Positions 25,946-34,848 are shown, counted from the first letter of the stretch. The stretch is 64,000 nt of DNA from an uncultured Bacteroidota bacterium (GCA_903877645.1 CAIRES010000073.1:62001-126000), one strand, 5' to 3'. Notes: a model not told the origin generated them from the sequence alone. Numbers and translations are program-made.

Positions 25946-26959
25946 TTACCGGCCTCCGAGTATGTAGCCTGCTGAAAGTAGCAAACTGAAATTATGATCG
26001 GCAGGTGAATTGTTTTTCATCATGTTTGTAAGGCCGGCTTCTGCGCCTGCTTTTACAAAGAGGCCGCCCGGTGCCTGGCACCCGATAAATGCCCCTGCGC
26101 CCCAATCCAGTTTTTTGAGATTGCCGGTATTGTATTGCGCTGTAGGTTGTGTACCGATCACATCCGAGAAAGCAGGGCCACTGAATTTATCTTTTGAGTT
26201 AACAAGATAGGCAACATATGGGCCGCCGCCTGCAAGGAAGCGCACATTGCCCACCTGGCCCATTTTAAAGACAGCATTCACAGGTACTTCAATGTAATGA
26301 GTGATCAGTTTTTCGCGGGTGGATAGGTTGTCGTTCTGCACTTCGTTGCCCTTAGTGATATATTCTACTTCAGGCTGCAGGGCAAAATGGTTGCCGAAAT
26401 TAAGATCGGCCAGTAACCCGATATGTACCTCCCCTGTAGGGATACTGTTTGATGTGTTCAGTAATGAATTCTGGTTAAAGCCTACTTCAAAACCAATACC
26501 CTTGGGCGGATTGTGGTGAGCGCGCTCAGTTTTGGTTTCTGTAACTACTGTGGTTTTGGCAGGCATCTTACCAAGGTAGTCTTTTGATTTTTCAACGGCT
26601 ATTTCTGCGTTTGGGTTTGCGTTCAATGCAACTGGTTCCGCAGTTTCAGGTGTCAGTGGTTCGTACAATTCTTCGCTGCCGGCAGCAGGTATGGAACGTG
26701 TAGGGTGAGATGAATGCCTGCGGTATGTGTGGCGCACATAAGCAACAGGAGTAGCCACAGCCGGCTGCTGAATTGGGGTGGGATCAACTACCGGGTTCGT
26801 TTGCGCAACATTATCTGCGGGTGATGTTGGTGATCCGTTAAGGGAGCCGGGGCCTTGTAAGGCTATATCGTTGGTGGTGTTTCTGTGAGTGAAATAAATG
26901 TCTCCGGCAATTATTGCCAGGAGTAAAAGAGCCGCAACGATCAAGTAAACACGTTTCAT
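25946..26959 (-). CDS. PorT-like beta-barrel protein with single N-terminal membrane anchor
   Basis: A 337-residue protein: an N-terminal hydrophobic segment (YLIVAALLLLAIIAGDIYF), a long Pro/Thr/Asn-rich linker (about 30-140), then a small outer-membrane-barrel-like domain (PorT / OMP_b-brl_2 type) from about 155 to the end (GIGFEVGFNQNSLL, HFALQPEVEYITKG, VRFLAGGGPYVAYL, LLLSAGYILGG). The anchor-linker-barrel layout is usual for uncharacterised PorT-family proteins of Bacteroidota. Substrate unknown. The 247-bp spacer on its 5' side (26960-27206) contains only a weak hairpin. Confidence 0.75.
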   Translation of the reverse strand: MKRVYLIVAALLLLAIIAGDIYFTHRNTTNDIALQGPGSLNGSPTSPADNVAQTNPVVDPTPIQQPAVATPVAYVRHTYRRHSSHPTRSIPAAGSEELYEPLTPETAEPVALNANPNAEIAVEKSKDYLGKMPAKTTVVTETKTERAHHNPPKGIGFEVGFNQNSLLNTSNSIPTGEVHIGLLADLNFGNHFALQPEVEYITKGNEVQNDNLSTREKLITHYIEVPVNAVFKMGQVGNVRFLAGGGPYVAYLVNSKDKFSGPAFSDVIGTQPTAQYNTGNLKKLDWGAGAFIGCQAPGGLFVKAGAEAGLTNMMKNNSPADHNFSLLLSAGYILGGR

Positions 26960-27164
26960 AAAATTTATTTTAGTTTGTGAATAGTTTTTGTTTCTGATAG
27001 GGGATGAACAAAGAACTATGCCACGCGAAACGTGTAGCAGGAAAGGGTTTTAGGTGTACTTACATGCAGAAAAATGACACCAGATTGGCGACACTCCATA
27101 ACAGGTTGTGCCTTAGTGCAAGACGCAACAATAAGAAGTAACATAAAGATCGAAAGTGGCGGGG

Positions 27165-27182
27165 AAAGGCCTGAAGCCTTTT
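27165..27182 (-). terminator. short hairpin after the YD-repeat-like gene
   Basis: AAAGGC and GCCTTT pair around CTGAA, 25 bases beyond the stop at 27207. The T-run on the leftward strand is poor, so it may not terminate well. Confidence 0.35.
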
Positions 27183-27206
27183 AACATTTCTTTTTTTGAG
27201 GAGGGA

Positions 27207-27863
27207 TTAACGGTATTCTATCTCCCGGTCTGTGACGGTAAAAGCGTCGTCATTTTTGTACATAGTGCGCCTCGTCCAGTTGCCCGCTTTGTCATTGCCA
27301 TCATAATCGTATGTGATGGTAAACTGGAGGCCATGGTGCGAGTCGTATTCCTTGGCCGAGATCTCATTGCCATCTTCGTCAAATTTGGAGTTGCGTTTGA
27401 GGAACAGGATGCCAAATTCGTTGTGGCTGTCTTTGACAATGCGATTGCCCTTACCGTCGAATTTGCTGAGTACTTTAAGGAATAGTACGCCGCCAGCATC
27501 AAAGTTGTCTTCTTCTATCTTGTTGCCTTTAGCGTCATACTTGCAGGTAGTGCGCACATTGAGGCTGCCGTCGGCCTTATACCTGTTCTCTTCTACTAAT
27601 TTACCGCTGTCATTGTATTTGAAAGTTGTTTTGGACAGCTTTTCACCGGTTGGGGAATAGGTGGAGAAATCTTCCTCATTGCCATTATCATCATATTTAT
27701 ATACCGCTTTGAACATAAGGCTGTCGTGTGAGCCATTATATTCACTTTCAGTAACGGAGCGCACTTTGCCCTTGAGCTTCTCCCGCTTCAGGTCGTTCTT
27801 GAACTGGGCAGATGATACCAGGCTAATGAAAATGCATAATAGTGTAAATGAAATGAATTTCAT
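27207..27863 (-). CDS. secreted protein with YD/RHS-like short repeats
   Basis: A 218-residue protein with a signal peptide (MKFISFTLLCIFISLVSSAQ) followed by about seven imperfect repeats of the form 'Y.YDD.GN...' or 'KFDGKGN...' (KYDDNGNEED, KYNDSGKLVEE, KYDAKGNKIEE, KFDGKGNRIVK, KFDEDGNEISA, DYDGNDKAGNW). These are the strand-turn units of YD/RHS-like or toxin-associated beta folds, but the protein is too short for an RHS cage and has no toxin domain. Such small repeat proteins are widespread in Bacteroidota with unknown function. Transcribed alone. Confidence 0.75.
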   Translation of the reverse strand: MKFISFTLLCIFISLVSSAQFKNDLKREKLKGKVRSVTESEYNGSHDSLMFKAVYKYDDNGNEEDFSTYSPTGEKLSKTTFKYNDSGKLVEENRYKADGSLNVRTTCKYDAKGNKIEEDNFDAGGVLFLKVLSKFDGKGNRIVKDSHNEFGILFLKRNSKFDEDGNEISAKEYDSHHGLQFTITYDYDGNDKAGNWTRRTMYKNDDAFTVTDREIEYR

Positions 27864-27912
27864 GCGTATCTCTTTTCACTACAAAAATACAACTGCAATT
27901 TAAAAGGAAATA

Positions 27913-29169
27913 CTAAAGTAATTCTTTGAGTGACTCTTCCAGCAAAGCAAACATCTCCGGTATTTCGGATACAACCGCTGTACCCACACTGAGGCGGTAC
28001 CATGGTGAGTGGTCACCGGCGCCAAAAGCATAGAATGGCACGATGGCCAGCTTTGCCTTGCCCAGTATATACTCGGTTACAGCCTTCTGGTCGTGGAGCA
28101 GCTTTCCATCGGCGTGTTTGCCCACGAAGTCTATTTTGATCGTTAGATAAATGGCTGCCTGCGGGGCGATACAATCGACAGGGTAGCCTTTTTCTTTGAG
28201 GGCAATGAAGCCATTATAGATGGTGTTGAGCCTGAGGTGCAGTTCGCTTTTGAAATGGGTAAAATATTGAGCGGTGGCTTCTTTTTGCGGTAAAAAACGG
28301 GCAACTGCTTTTTGCTCGGCCATAGGCGCCCATGCACCTATGTGGCTGAGTAATGCTCTCATTTTACTTAGTACGTGGATGGGGCCTAATGCCCAGCCTA
28401 CTCTTACGCCGGTAGCGGCAAAGGATTTAGAAATGCCATCAATGAATATGGTGTACTCCTTCATGGCAGGCCTGAGTGAAACAGGGGTATGATGCTCGAT
28501 ACCATTGTAGGTAAGGGTAGCATACATCTGGTCGAACATGAGGTAAAGCTTTTTGGCCTTGCCTGTTCTCTTAGTGTTCTCTTCCAGTACCAGGTCGCAG
28601 ATGCCCGCAAGGGTTTCCTTGTTCATGGTGGTGCCCGTAGGGTTTTGCGGGGTACACAGGCACAGCAGGGTAGCGCCGGCAATATGTGGTTTTATATCCT
28701 CGATGCCGGGCATGAAGTTGTTTTCGGGAAAGGTATCTATGGTGCAGTGGATACCATTGTTCATGGCGGTATAGTGGTTGTTGTTCCACGAGGGTACTGC
28801 ATAGATGACCTTATCATCTTTATCTACTATGGTTTTAAATAAGGCATAGATCAGCGGCCTGCCACCCGATGCGATCAGCACTTCGGACTGGGAATACCTT
28901 ATGTGCTGGTATTCTTCAATAAATCCGGCCACGGCTTCGCGCAACTCGGCAATGCCATCGGCAGGGGGATAGTTGGTGGATTTTTGTCTGTATTCATCAA
29001 TTATATATTCTTCAAGCAACGTGGGAATGGGGAAAATATCGGGGTCGAAATCACCAATGGTATAGTTATATATTTTTTCGCCTTGCTTCATGCGGCGACT
29101 GATCTCATTACCCAGTTTTACGATCTCTGACCCTACCAGTGAATCTGCAAGTTGGCTTAAAGCGCTCAT
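27913..29169 (-). CDS. PLP-dependent aminotransferase, class I/II
   Basis: A 418-residue fold-type I aminotransferase. The PLP-binding Lys248 lies in IDGISKSFAATGVRVGW, with the upstream PQNPTGT (Asn176) and MFDQMY (Asp and Tyr contacting PLP). The N-terminus (MKQGEKIYNYTIGDFDPDIFPIP) is of the aspartate-aminotransferase-like subgroup. Its amino-acid substrate cannot be read from sequence; aspartate or a broad-range donor is likely. Cytosolic. It stands alone in the leftward series. Confidence 0.93.
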   Translation of the reverse strand: MSALSQLADSLVGSEIVKLGNEISRRMKQGEKIYNYTIGDFDPDIFPIPTLLEEYIIDEYRQKSTNYPPADGIAELREAVAGFIEEYQHIRYSQSEVLIASGGRPLIYALFKTIVDKDDKVIYAVPSWNNNHYTAMNNGIHCTIDTFPENNFMPGIEDIKPHIAGATLLCLCTPQNPTGTTMNKETLAGICDLVLEENTKRTGKAKKLYLMFDQMYATLTYNGIEHHTPVSLRPAMKEYTIFIDGISKSFAATGVRVGWALGPIHVLSKMRALLSHIGAWAPMAEQKAVARFLPQKEATAQYFTHFKSELHLRLNTIYNGFIALKEKGYPVDCIAPQAAIYLTIKIDFVGKHADGKLLHDQKAVTEYILGKAKLAIVPFYAFGAGDHSPWYRLSVGTAVVSEIPEMFALLEESLKELL

Positions 29170-29280
29170 ATTCCTCTTTTTATGGCGAAAAGATAAGACA
29201 TCTTTTATTAGCTACCATAAAAAAATGGTACACAGGTGTTTTGGGCCTGTGTGTGATCCTACTATGAATTTCGGGGTCGA

Positions 29281-29607
29281 CTATTTTTTGGATGCAGCCT
29301 TTTTAGGGGCGGCACTCTTTTTTGTCGCCGTTTTTTTGGAGGGTGCACTTTTCTTAGTGGGCGCACTCTTTTTTGCTGCCGTTTTTTTAGGAGTGGTACT
29401 TTTTTTGGTTGTTGATTTTGAGGAGACTTTTTTAGCGGGAGGTACTTTTTTGCCTTCGGCCCTTGCCTCAGATAATCCGATCGCGATTGCTTGTTTCTTG
29501 CTGGTTACCGTTTTGCCGCTGCCGCCACTTTTCAATGTGCCGTGTTTGCGCTCATGCATCGCTTTTTCTACTTTGTCCCGGGTGCCTTCTGAATACTTTG
29601 TTGCCAT
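29281..29607 (-). CDS. DUF6496-type protein with histone H1-like basic tail
   Basis: About 108 residues starting MATKYSEGTRDKVEKAMHER. The first 60 residues form a small conserved domain (GTRDKVEKAMHERKHGTLKSG ... SKKQAIAIGLSEARAEGKK), which I associate with DUF6496. The tail is a low-complexity run of Ala, Lys, Ser, Thr and Pro (KKTAAKKSAPTKK), like eukaryotic H1 tails and bacterial HupN/Hc1 proteins. DNA binding or compaction is therefore plausible but inferred. An open frame continues to 29694, but the first 29 residues do not look conserved. Confidence 0.8.
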   Translation of the reverse strand: MATKYSEGTRDKVEKAMHERKHGTLKSGGSGKTVTSKKQAIAIGLSEARAEGKKVPPAKKVSSKSTTKKSTTPKKTAAKKSAPTKKSAPSKKTATKKSAAPKKAASKK

Positions 29608-29696
29608 GATCGTGAATTTTTTTTGGTTCGGAAGTGCAGCAAATAAATCGTGCCAGATGTTGGATAGGGAAAGTGGGGGAAGCAAATCGCCCATGA

Positions 29697-30200
29697 TTAT
29701 TTTTTATACAGGCCGGTGATCCTGCCTGTAGCAATTATGTGGCCTTTCATGGCTTGCTCGAGCGCATCTTTTCCGGTTGTGTTGGGGAGGTTCAGCTTAG
29801 TGTCTAATGCGTATACCATAAAGTGATAATGGTGCGTGCCTGATGGTGGGCACATTCCCTTGTATCCGGCAGATCGTGCTCCATTATACCCCTGTTGAGC
29901 GCCTTTAAAGTCTTCGGGAATTGTTCCATCAGTTTCTATGTTCCACATTACCCAATGTGTAAAGCCGCCCTTCATGGGCGCATCGGGGTCGTGAGCGATG
30001 AGTGCCAGGCTTTTTGCGGACGACGGTATACCTTCGATGTGCAAGGGTGGACTGACCTCTGCTCCCTGGCAGGAATATTTGGATGGGATCATGCCATCGT
30101 TGACAAAAGCAGAACTCGTGACCTTCAGTTCTTTTGCCGGAGCAAAGGCTACTGCGATCGCTGCAATGAGCAGCAGGGAGGAAAGAATAAATGTGCGCAT
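29697..30200 (-). CDS. YbhB/YbcL-family (PEBP-like) exported protein
   Basis: About 167 residues with signal peptide MRTFILSSLLLIAAIAVAFA and a phosphatidylethanolamine-binding-protein fold. The family motifs are visible: SCQGAEVSPPLHIEG, SLALIAHDPDAPMKGGFTHWVMWNI and PPSGTHHYHFMVYALD. Bacterial YbhB/YbcL proteins are small ligand-binding proteins; their physiological ligand is not settled. The frame is open to 30248, but the signal peptide fixes the start at 30200. It lies between the basic DUF6496 gene and a small lipoprotein gene. Confidence 0.9.
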   Translation of the reverse strand: MRTFILSSLLLIAAIAVAFAPAKELKVTSSAFVNDGMIPSKYSCQGAEVSPPLHIEGIPSSAKSLALIAHDPDAPMKGGFTHWVMWNIETDGTIPEDFKGAQQGYNGARSAGYKGMCPPSGTHHYHFMVYALDTKLNLPNTTGKDALEQAMKGHIIATGRITGLYKK

Positions 30201-30248
30201 AGAAATAGTTTTTTGGAGCAGGCATAAAATTCGTACCAGAATGATCAA

Positions 30249-30482
30249 TTAACGGGTGCCTTCGTCATGCAGTGTATTGGCTTTAGTGCCGGTGTCGTTC
30301 ACATTATTTCGGTTATCGGTGTCTTTGGCAGGGTCGTTGCCGCCATATTTTGCGGGCGCAGAGCCGTATACATTTGTGGAGTCGATAGGTGTACTATCGC
30401 CATGATTGGGGCCATTTGTGCCGCAGGATACCAAAGCAAAAGAAATAGCAAGGACAATCAACGAATATTTTTTCATGGTCAT
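30249..30482 (-). CDS. very small lipoprotein
   Basis: About 75 residues with a lipobox leader (KKYSLIVLAISFALVSC) and a disordered mature part rich in Asn, Asp, Gly and Thr (GTNGPNHGDSTPIDSTN ... DNRNNVNDTGTK). No fold or family recognised. Two ATGs (30482 and 30476) are equivalent. It ends next to the PEBP gene, and lies 48 bp past the end of the nSTAND-WD40 gene. Confidence 0.65.
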   Translation of the reverse strand: MTMKKYSLIVLAISFALVSCGTNGPNHGDSTPIDSTNVYGSAPAKYGGNDPAKDTDNRNNVNDTGTKANTLHDEGTR

Positions 30483-30530
30483 GGTTTTGAATCAGAGCAT
30501 TTAAAAATCATGCCTCATTAAGGCGAATGA

Positions 30531-33149
30531 TCAGTCGTTGATACCGGCAGTGTCTTTTTTCGTTTTCCAATACCAGAGTTTGGCTGTGCCATCATCAGAA
30601 GCCGTTACGATCTTGTCGCCGGCAAGTTTGCGGATGCAGGTAGCTTTTTTGGTATGCCCCAGGAGGTCGTTTTCCTTCCGGTACCAGTACACAGGCATAT
30701 CGCGAACCAGGGGAAAACCCATGCTGTCAATGTTGGATTCCACTTTTGTGTGGTTCACATGCCATAGGTCTATCTTGTTCGGGGCGTCGTACGCAACACA
30801 TACCAGGTGGTATTTAGCCTTTTTCTGCACATTGACAAAACATATACCGGTGACCGGGATAGTACCGCCGAAGGCCACCCGTGGCTTGGTCGTATCGGAT
30901 ATATGCCAAATATTGACAAAGCCACTTTTGCTGCCGCTTGCAAATAATAATCCCCTTGGGGTAAAGCAAAGGCAGGTGATAGGCAGATCATAATTTTCGT
31001 ATCTGCGGATGCGATGTCCTGTACTGTCGAACAAAGCAACACTGCCGTCAGTCGCGCCTGCCAGTACTTTTTTGCTATCCGGAGAGAAGATGGCACAGGT
31101 ATAGCTATTTCCGGCCAACTGGTACAAGAACTTCCCGGTGCTGTCGAGTATATTTATGATACCGCCCCTGGTACCAATGATCATCCTTTGTCCATCCGGC
31201 GATATAGCGGAATTGGTCACGGAATCTCCAAAATTACCGAGGATGGTATACTTATCCGTATTTATGTACCATAACGCGGCTGAGCCATCGGTAGCGCCAA
31301 GCAATATTTTTTGGCCATCGGAGGAAAACCCGGCAGACAACAGTGATACTTTTTGGCTGAATCGTTTCTTCGTCGAGTCTTCTGTGCCCTGTATGGTCAC
31401 ATCACCCGATGCTGTGGCAGTAATGATGTATTTACCATTGTCAGAAACGGAGATGAAATCTTTTGGCTTGGTGATGAGAACGTTGCTGTAAAATACATTG
31501 TTGTTGATGAGGTCTGAATCGCCGCGGGTGATGGCGTTGTAAGAGTTAACGTCGCTCCTGGGTACAAAAAAGATAGCTGAATCTGCGTATACGAGGGCTT
31601 TGGTAGGGTCGTGCAAGGCGGTAATGCGTGCCATTTTATAATATTGGAACGCCGCAGTTTTCAATTGGCCGATGCGATAATTATATCCCAATAGGCCGAT
31701 GAGTGCCAACGTGACTGATAAGACAAAATACGTGACCAGTTTTGTTCGCTTCGCTTGCAGTTTCTCCAGTTCAAGGGCTTGTTTTTCCTCTTGTCTTTTG
31801 AGCTGTATAGCCTGCTCCTGTTTGATCTTTGTGATCTGTTCTTCTTTCTGCTTCAGTTCGGCATCCAGTGTTTCCTGTTTCTTTCTTTCCTCGTAATATT
31901 TCAGGATGGGATCAATGAGCGTATCGTGGCTGATCTCGATAGTGTTGTTTTGCTCCGGCCTTATAATGTGCGTATTGACGAGCTCATCGAGTAATTCTTT
32001 GGTCATGCCTGGATCGCGCATGATAAATGGGATGGGCATAGAAACCCGCATGCCATCGATGATCAGCTTCTCCTCCATCAATACCCTCGCCGGTAGCTGA
32101 TCTTTTTCTGCGAGTTTTTTAATGATGTTGCGGTAATGGTTCTCAAATATCTCTTTGATATTGCCCAGGTCTTCAGTTGTGATATTGGGGTGTTGGCGTT
32201 CAATTACAAGGTCTTCTGCGAATTTGCAGACTATCTGTAGCTGGAATGTTTCAATTTCACTTTTGTTGGCTGCATCTGAATGTGGTTTTTTGCCGGAGAG
32301 CAGTGAAGAGATGATGAGATCGAGAGCATCGCGTGTGTAAGTAAATGGTGCAGAAATAAAGTCGGTGCCTGTGAGCTTTGCGGGTATTTCTATTGCATCT
32401 CTTGCTTGCTCAGCATTTAGGGGGTTAAGTTCATAACAGGTTTGGAGGATAGCGGGAAAGTAGTCAGTAAATTTATTGAGCAGGCTAAGTTTATCAGACC
32501 GCAGTGAAAAAAGGATCTTTATATTGAGTGGCGCGAATAGAGCAGCAGTCTCTTCTTTAGTGAGAAAGTCATTATTGGCCATCAGGTTTTCCTTTACCAC
32601 GTTGCGGATATTCTGTGGTACTTTTACAAAAAGCAGTTCAGAAAGTTGCTTTTTGAATTCAGATAGTTCTTCTTCGGGATAGGTAAATATTTCTTCAAAC
32701 TGATCGAATATCAGGACGAAAGTATCTTTTGCAGGATCAGCCAATTGCCGGTTTTTGATCAGGTACCACAAGCTGTTTCCGCTGCCGGCATCATTTGTAT
32801 TGAATTTTTCAGATAAAAAGGTTTTGGAGGTATCTCCGATCGATTCTTTTAAGTTGGCTTCGAGTTTTTTGAGCGGGGAAAGATGACCTTCTTCGAAGTT
32901 GGCCCCAAACCTTGTAAAGAGTGTGTCTATATTAGGCTCTTTGCTGAGCCGGGTCATTACCCCTGCATTGAGTAACGAGCTTTTACCCAGGCCTGAACGG
33001 CCATACAGCACGATGAGGTTATGCACAGCAATAAGGTCACAGAGATTGGAGATATCTGCGTCTCTCCCATTGAACAGCCGGGCCTCATCTTCGTTGAACC
33101 GTTTGGTGCCCGGATACCTGTACCGCATTTTATGACCTGGTGTACTCAT
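30531..33149 (-). CDS. nSTAND NTPase with membrane segment and WD40 repeats
   Basis: An 872-residue protein. An N-terminal STAND-class NTPase of the nSTAND1 kind occupies about 12-420: Walker A GRSGLGKSS (50-58), Walker B LIFDQFEEIF (146-155), a sensor-like LFSLRSDKLSLL (213-224), the ELNPLNAEQARDAIEIP box (240-256), and a winged-helix-like end with ISHDTLIDPI. A Lys/Glu/Gln coiled coil (421-470) leads to one membrane helix (471-490), then five to seven WD40-like repeats (about 555-860, e.g. SDDGTAKLWYW). It starts 6 bp after the SIR2-TIR gene. In this class the repeats usually sense a ligand and the NTPase oligomerises to switch on an effector, here presumably the partner protein. That role is inference. 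Confidence 0.9.
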   Translation of the reverse strand: MSTPGHKMRYRYPGTKRFNEDEARLFNGRDADISNLCDLIAVHNLIVLYGRSGLGKSSLLNAGVMTRLSKEPNIDTLFTRFGANFEEGHLSPLKKLEANLKESIGDTSKTFLSEKFNTNDAGSGNSLWYLIKNRQLADPAKDTFVLIFDQFEEIFTYPEEELSEFKKQLSELLFVKVPQNIRNVVKENLMANNDFLTKEETAALFAPLNIKILFSLRSDKLSLLNKFTDYFPAILQTCYELNPLNAEQARDAIEIPAKLTGTDFISAPFTYTRDALDLIISSLLSGKKPHSDAANKSEIETFQLQIVCKFAEDLVIERQHPNITTEDLGNIKEIFENHYRNIIKKLAEKDQLPARVLMEEKLIIDGMRVSMPIPFIMRDPGMTKELLDELVNTHIIRPEQNNTIEISHDTLIDPILKYYEERKKQETLDAELKQKEEQITKIKQEQAIQLKRQEEKQALELEKLQAKRTKLVTYFVLSVTLALIGLLGYNYRIGQLKTAAFQYYKMARITALHDPTKALVYADSAIFFVPRSDVNSYNAITRGDSDLINNNVFYSNVLITKPKDFISVSDNGKYIITATASGDVTIQGTEDSTKKRFSQKVSLLSAGFSSDGQKILLGATDGSAALWYINTDKYTILGNFGDSVTNSAISPDGQRMIIGTRGGIINILDSTGKFLYQLAGNSYTCAIFSPDSKKVLAGATDGSVALFDSTGHRIRRYENYDLPITCLCFTPRGLLFASGSKSGFVNIWHISDTTKPRVAFGGTIPVTGICFVNVQKKAKYHLVCVAYDAPNKIDLWHVNHTKVESNIDSMGFPLVRDMPVYWYRKENDLLGHTKKATCIRKLAGDKIVTASDDGTAKLWYWKTKKDTAGIND

Positions 33150-33155
33150 TATAGT

Positions 33156-34556
33156 TTATTTACTATCCAGTTTTACTTTTTGTTCCAAAGCATTAATGAT
33201 CGAAGAAAAATCATTTTGCATGTGTTGCTCAGGTGTCAGGGCATTCATATTACTGAGGGTAGCCGCTATTTCATCAAAAAACCTTCGGATATCGTCAAAG
33301 AGGTCGAGCTTTTTAATGACATTGCTGGTACCCATGTTGTCCTGCATGGAACTTATTTTTTCATTGAGTTCTTTTCTCTTCAGGCTCCAGTAATTGAGGT
33401 AGTCGATGCGGTTGATATCATCGTAAAAATTGGCATCGTTTAATACGACAGGGAATATTCGACTATACACATCTCCGTTCTTTGTGATCTCCAGCAGCTC
33501 ATACATGCAATTTTCGGACTTCAGGTATTTGTCACTGATGATCACAATGACGTATTTGCCTTTTCCTATGGAGTCCATAAATGTTTTTATGTCGCCGGTA
33601 TAGCCGAGGTCTTTCTTATCTCGGGTGATGTTGATGCCTTTGGCTCTAAGCAGGGTCTCGACGCTGTCGGCTATTTGTTCGCTTTCGCCTCCCCATGCAT
33701 AGCTGATGAATATCTCGGCTGAGTTGCCGAGGACAGGCGTTGACTTAGACCTGAGTATACCCAGCTCGTCACATTTTTGGTATATGGTATCGAGTATTTC
33801 TGCTTCATTGTATTCGATGAATTTCATTTTAAATTCATCGAGATAAAAGCTCATTACCGTGGGCATTAAGCTTCTGTCCTTAGTAGATGCATTCTTGATC
33901 TTGATCTCATTGAGCTTGAGCAGGCGCAGGAGGAGTTTGAAATACCATTTGTCGAAATCGAAACCAAGGAACAGAACATGCCGCACCAGTTTCAGCTCAT
34001 TCTGAAGTGTTTGGGGCAACTTGAAATCGCCAAATATCTTCATGAGATAATCGAAAAGATCATCGTAGGTGAATATGAGGGAGCCTTCATTGTCGATATT
34101 GCCAAAAAGGTTGTAGAGAAGTGGTTTTGCTGTAGTAGGTTTCTCGAGCGCAGAAGGGTTTTGCTCTTTGTTATAAAAGTCGAAAGTGTGGTCTGTGTTA
34201 TGCTCTGTGAAAACATTGCGGAGCAAATTATCCGGAGAAACAGAAATGATGAGGTGAAAGGGTATGTCGGCTATTTTATAGTGGACATCAGTAGGTTTCA
34301 TGGCTTTATAATACTTCTGTATCATAAAGATGGCCGTTTCTTTATCACCCGGATCATCAAATGAAAAGAAGCCATCATCTTCATAATGCTTTATGGCATC
34401 GGGGTACAGGCCGTTGAGGTATTCTTTGAGCAACGAGTTAATGGAACTGTCTTTTTCCGTCAATCCTATGTTAGGGCCTGTAACCAGGATACATGTACCA
34501 TCGCTTATTTTTTGGGTGATCATGTCCCAGGTGGGGTCCGTTGCATTTACTGCCAT
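33156..34556 (-). CDS. SIR2-like plus TIR domain protein (predicted NAD-targeting effector)
   Basis: About 466 residues from ATG 34556 (a TTG at 34568 would add four). An N-terminal SIR2-like domain (about 15-262) shows CILVTGPNIGL, PFHLIISVSPDNLLRNVF, LLYNLFGNIDNEGSLIFTYDD and HVLFLGFDFDKWYF. The usual catalytic 'LHG' reads LFG, so its NADase chemistry may be lost. A TIR domain follows (about 280-376): EIFISYAWGGESEQ, then SDKYLKSENCMYELLEI, whose Glu sits where TIR NADases have their catalytic acid. The C-terminal ~90 residues are helical. SIR2 and TIR domains deplete or convert NAD in anti-phage systems. It is the first gene of a two-gene operon with the nSTAND-WD40 protein. Confidence 0.88.
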   Translation of the reverse strand: MAVNATDPTWDMITQKISDGTCILVTGPNIGLTEKDSSINSLLKEYLNGLYPDAIKHYEDDGFFSFDDPGDKETAIFMIQKYYKAMKPTDVHYKIADIPFHLIISVSPDNLLRNVFTEHNTDHTFDFYNKEQNPSALEKPTTAKPLLYNLFGNIDNEGSLIFTYDDLFDYLMKIFGDFKLPQTLQNELKLVRHVLFLGFDFDKWYFKLLLRLLKLNEIKIKNASTKDRSLMPTVMSFYLDEFKMKFIEYNEAEILDTIYQKCDELGILRSKSTPVLGNSAEIFISYAWGGESEQIADSVETLLRAKGINITRDKKDLGYTGDIKTFMDSIGKGKYVIVIISDKYLKSENCMYELLEITKNGDVYSRIFPVVLNDANFYDDINRIDYLNYWSLKRKELNEKISSMQDNMGTSNVIKKLDLFDDIRRFFDEIAATLSNMNALTPEQHMQNDFSSIINALEQKVKLDSK

Positions 34557-34565
34557 ACAACATTT

Positions 34566-34597
34566 CAATTTTAGTGGGCAACAATAATCTTATCAAA
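34566..34597 (-). promoter_or_regulatory. candidate Bacteroidota promoter of the SIR2-TIR operon
   Basis: On the reverse strand TTTG (34594-34597) is followed after 20 bases by TAAAATTG (34566-34573), one mismatch from TAnnTTTG. Transcription would begin only a few bases before the ATG at 34556, so the leader would be very short. No other motif seen here. Confidence 0.4.
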
Positions 34598-34767
34598 GGA
34601 TGAATATTCTTCATTGAATTTGTTGGTAAAATATAGAATTATATTGATTTATTGTACGTTCTTGTATGGAATAGATATTGAGTAACAAGCGATTAACATG
34701 TTAAGGAGTTGAGTGCCGGTATGGCAGGGGCTATTTGTTGATGCTATATGAGGTTTATAGCAACGTG

Positions 34768-34779
34768 TGATGAGGATCA
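34768..34779. promoter_or_regulatory. FNR-type palindrome TGAT-GAGG-ATCA
   Basis: Matches TGAY-N4-RTCA, the CRP/FNR-family half-site spacing. It lies about 130 bp before the 34897 gene, far-upstream relative to the second site at 34837. Confidence 0.55.
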
Positions 34780-34836
34780 TCTATAAATACCTTATTTCTA
34801 TAGTTCAAAGTATATACCTGTTTAATTTATACCACC

Positions 34837-34848
34837 TGACGAAGGTCA
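34837..34848. promoter_or_regulatory. FNR-type palindrome TGAC-GAAG-GTCA
   Basis: A perfect palindrome of half-sites TGAC/GTCA. Its centre (34842.5) is about 41 bp upstream of the start expected from the -7 element at 34872, the classic class II activator position. Confidence 0.65.

Noticed and set aside
26960-27206. tRNA or small RNA in the 247-bp spacer
   Set aside because: No cloverleaf, conserved TPsiC loop or long stem could be found, only one weak hairpin.
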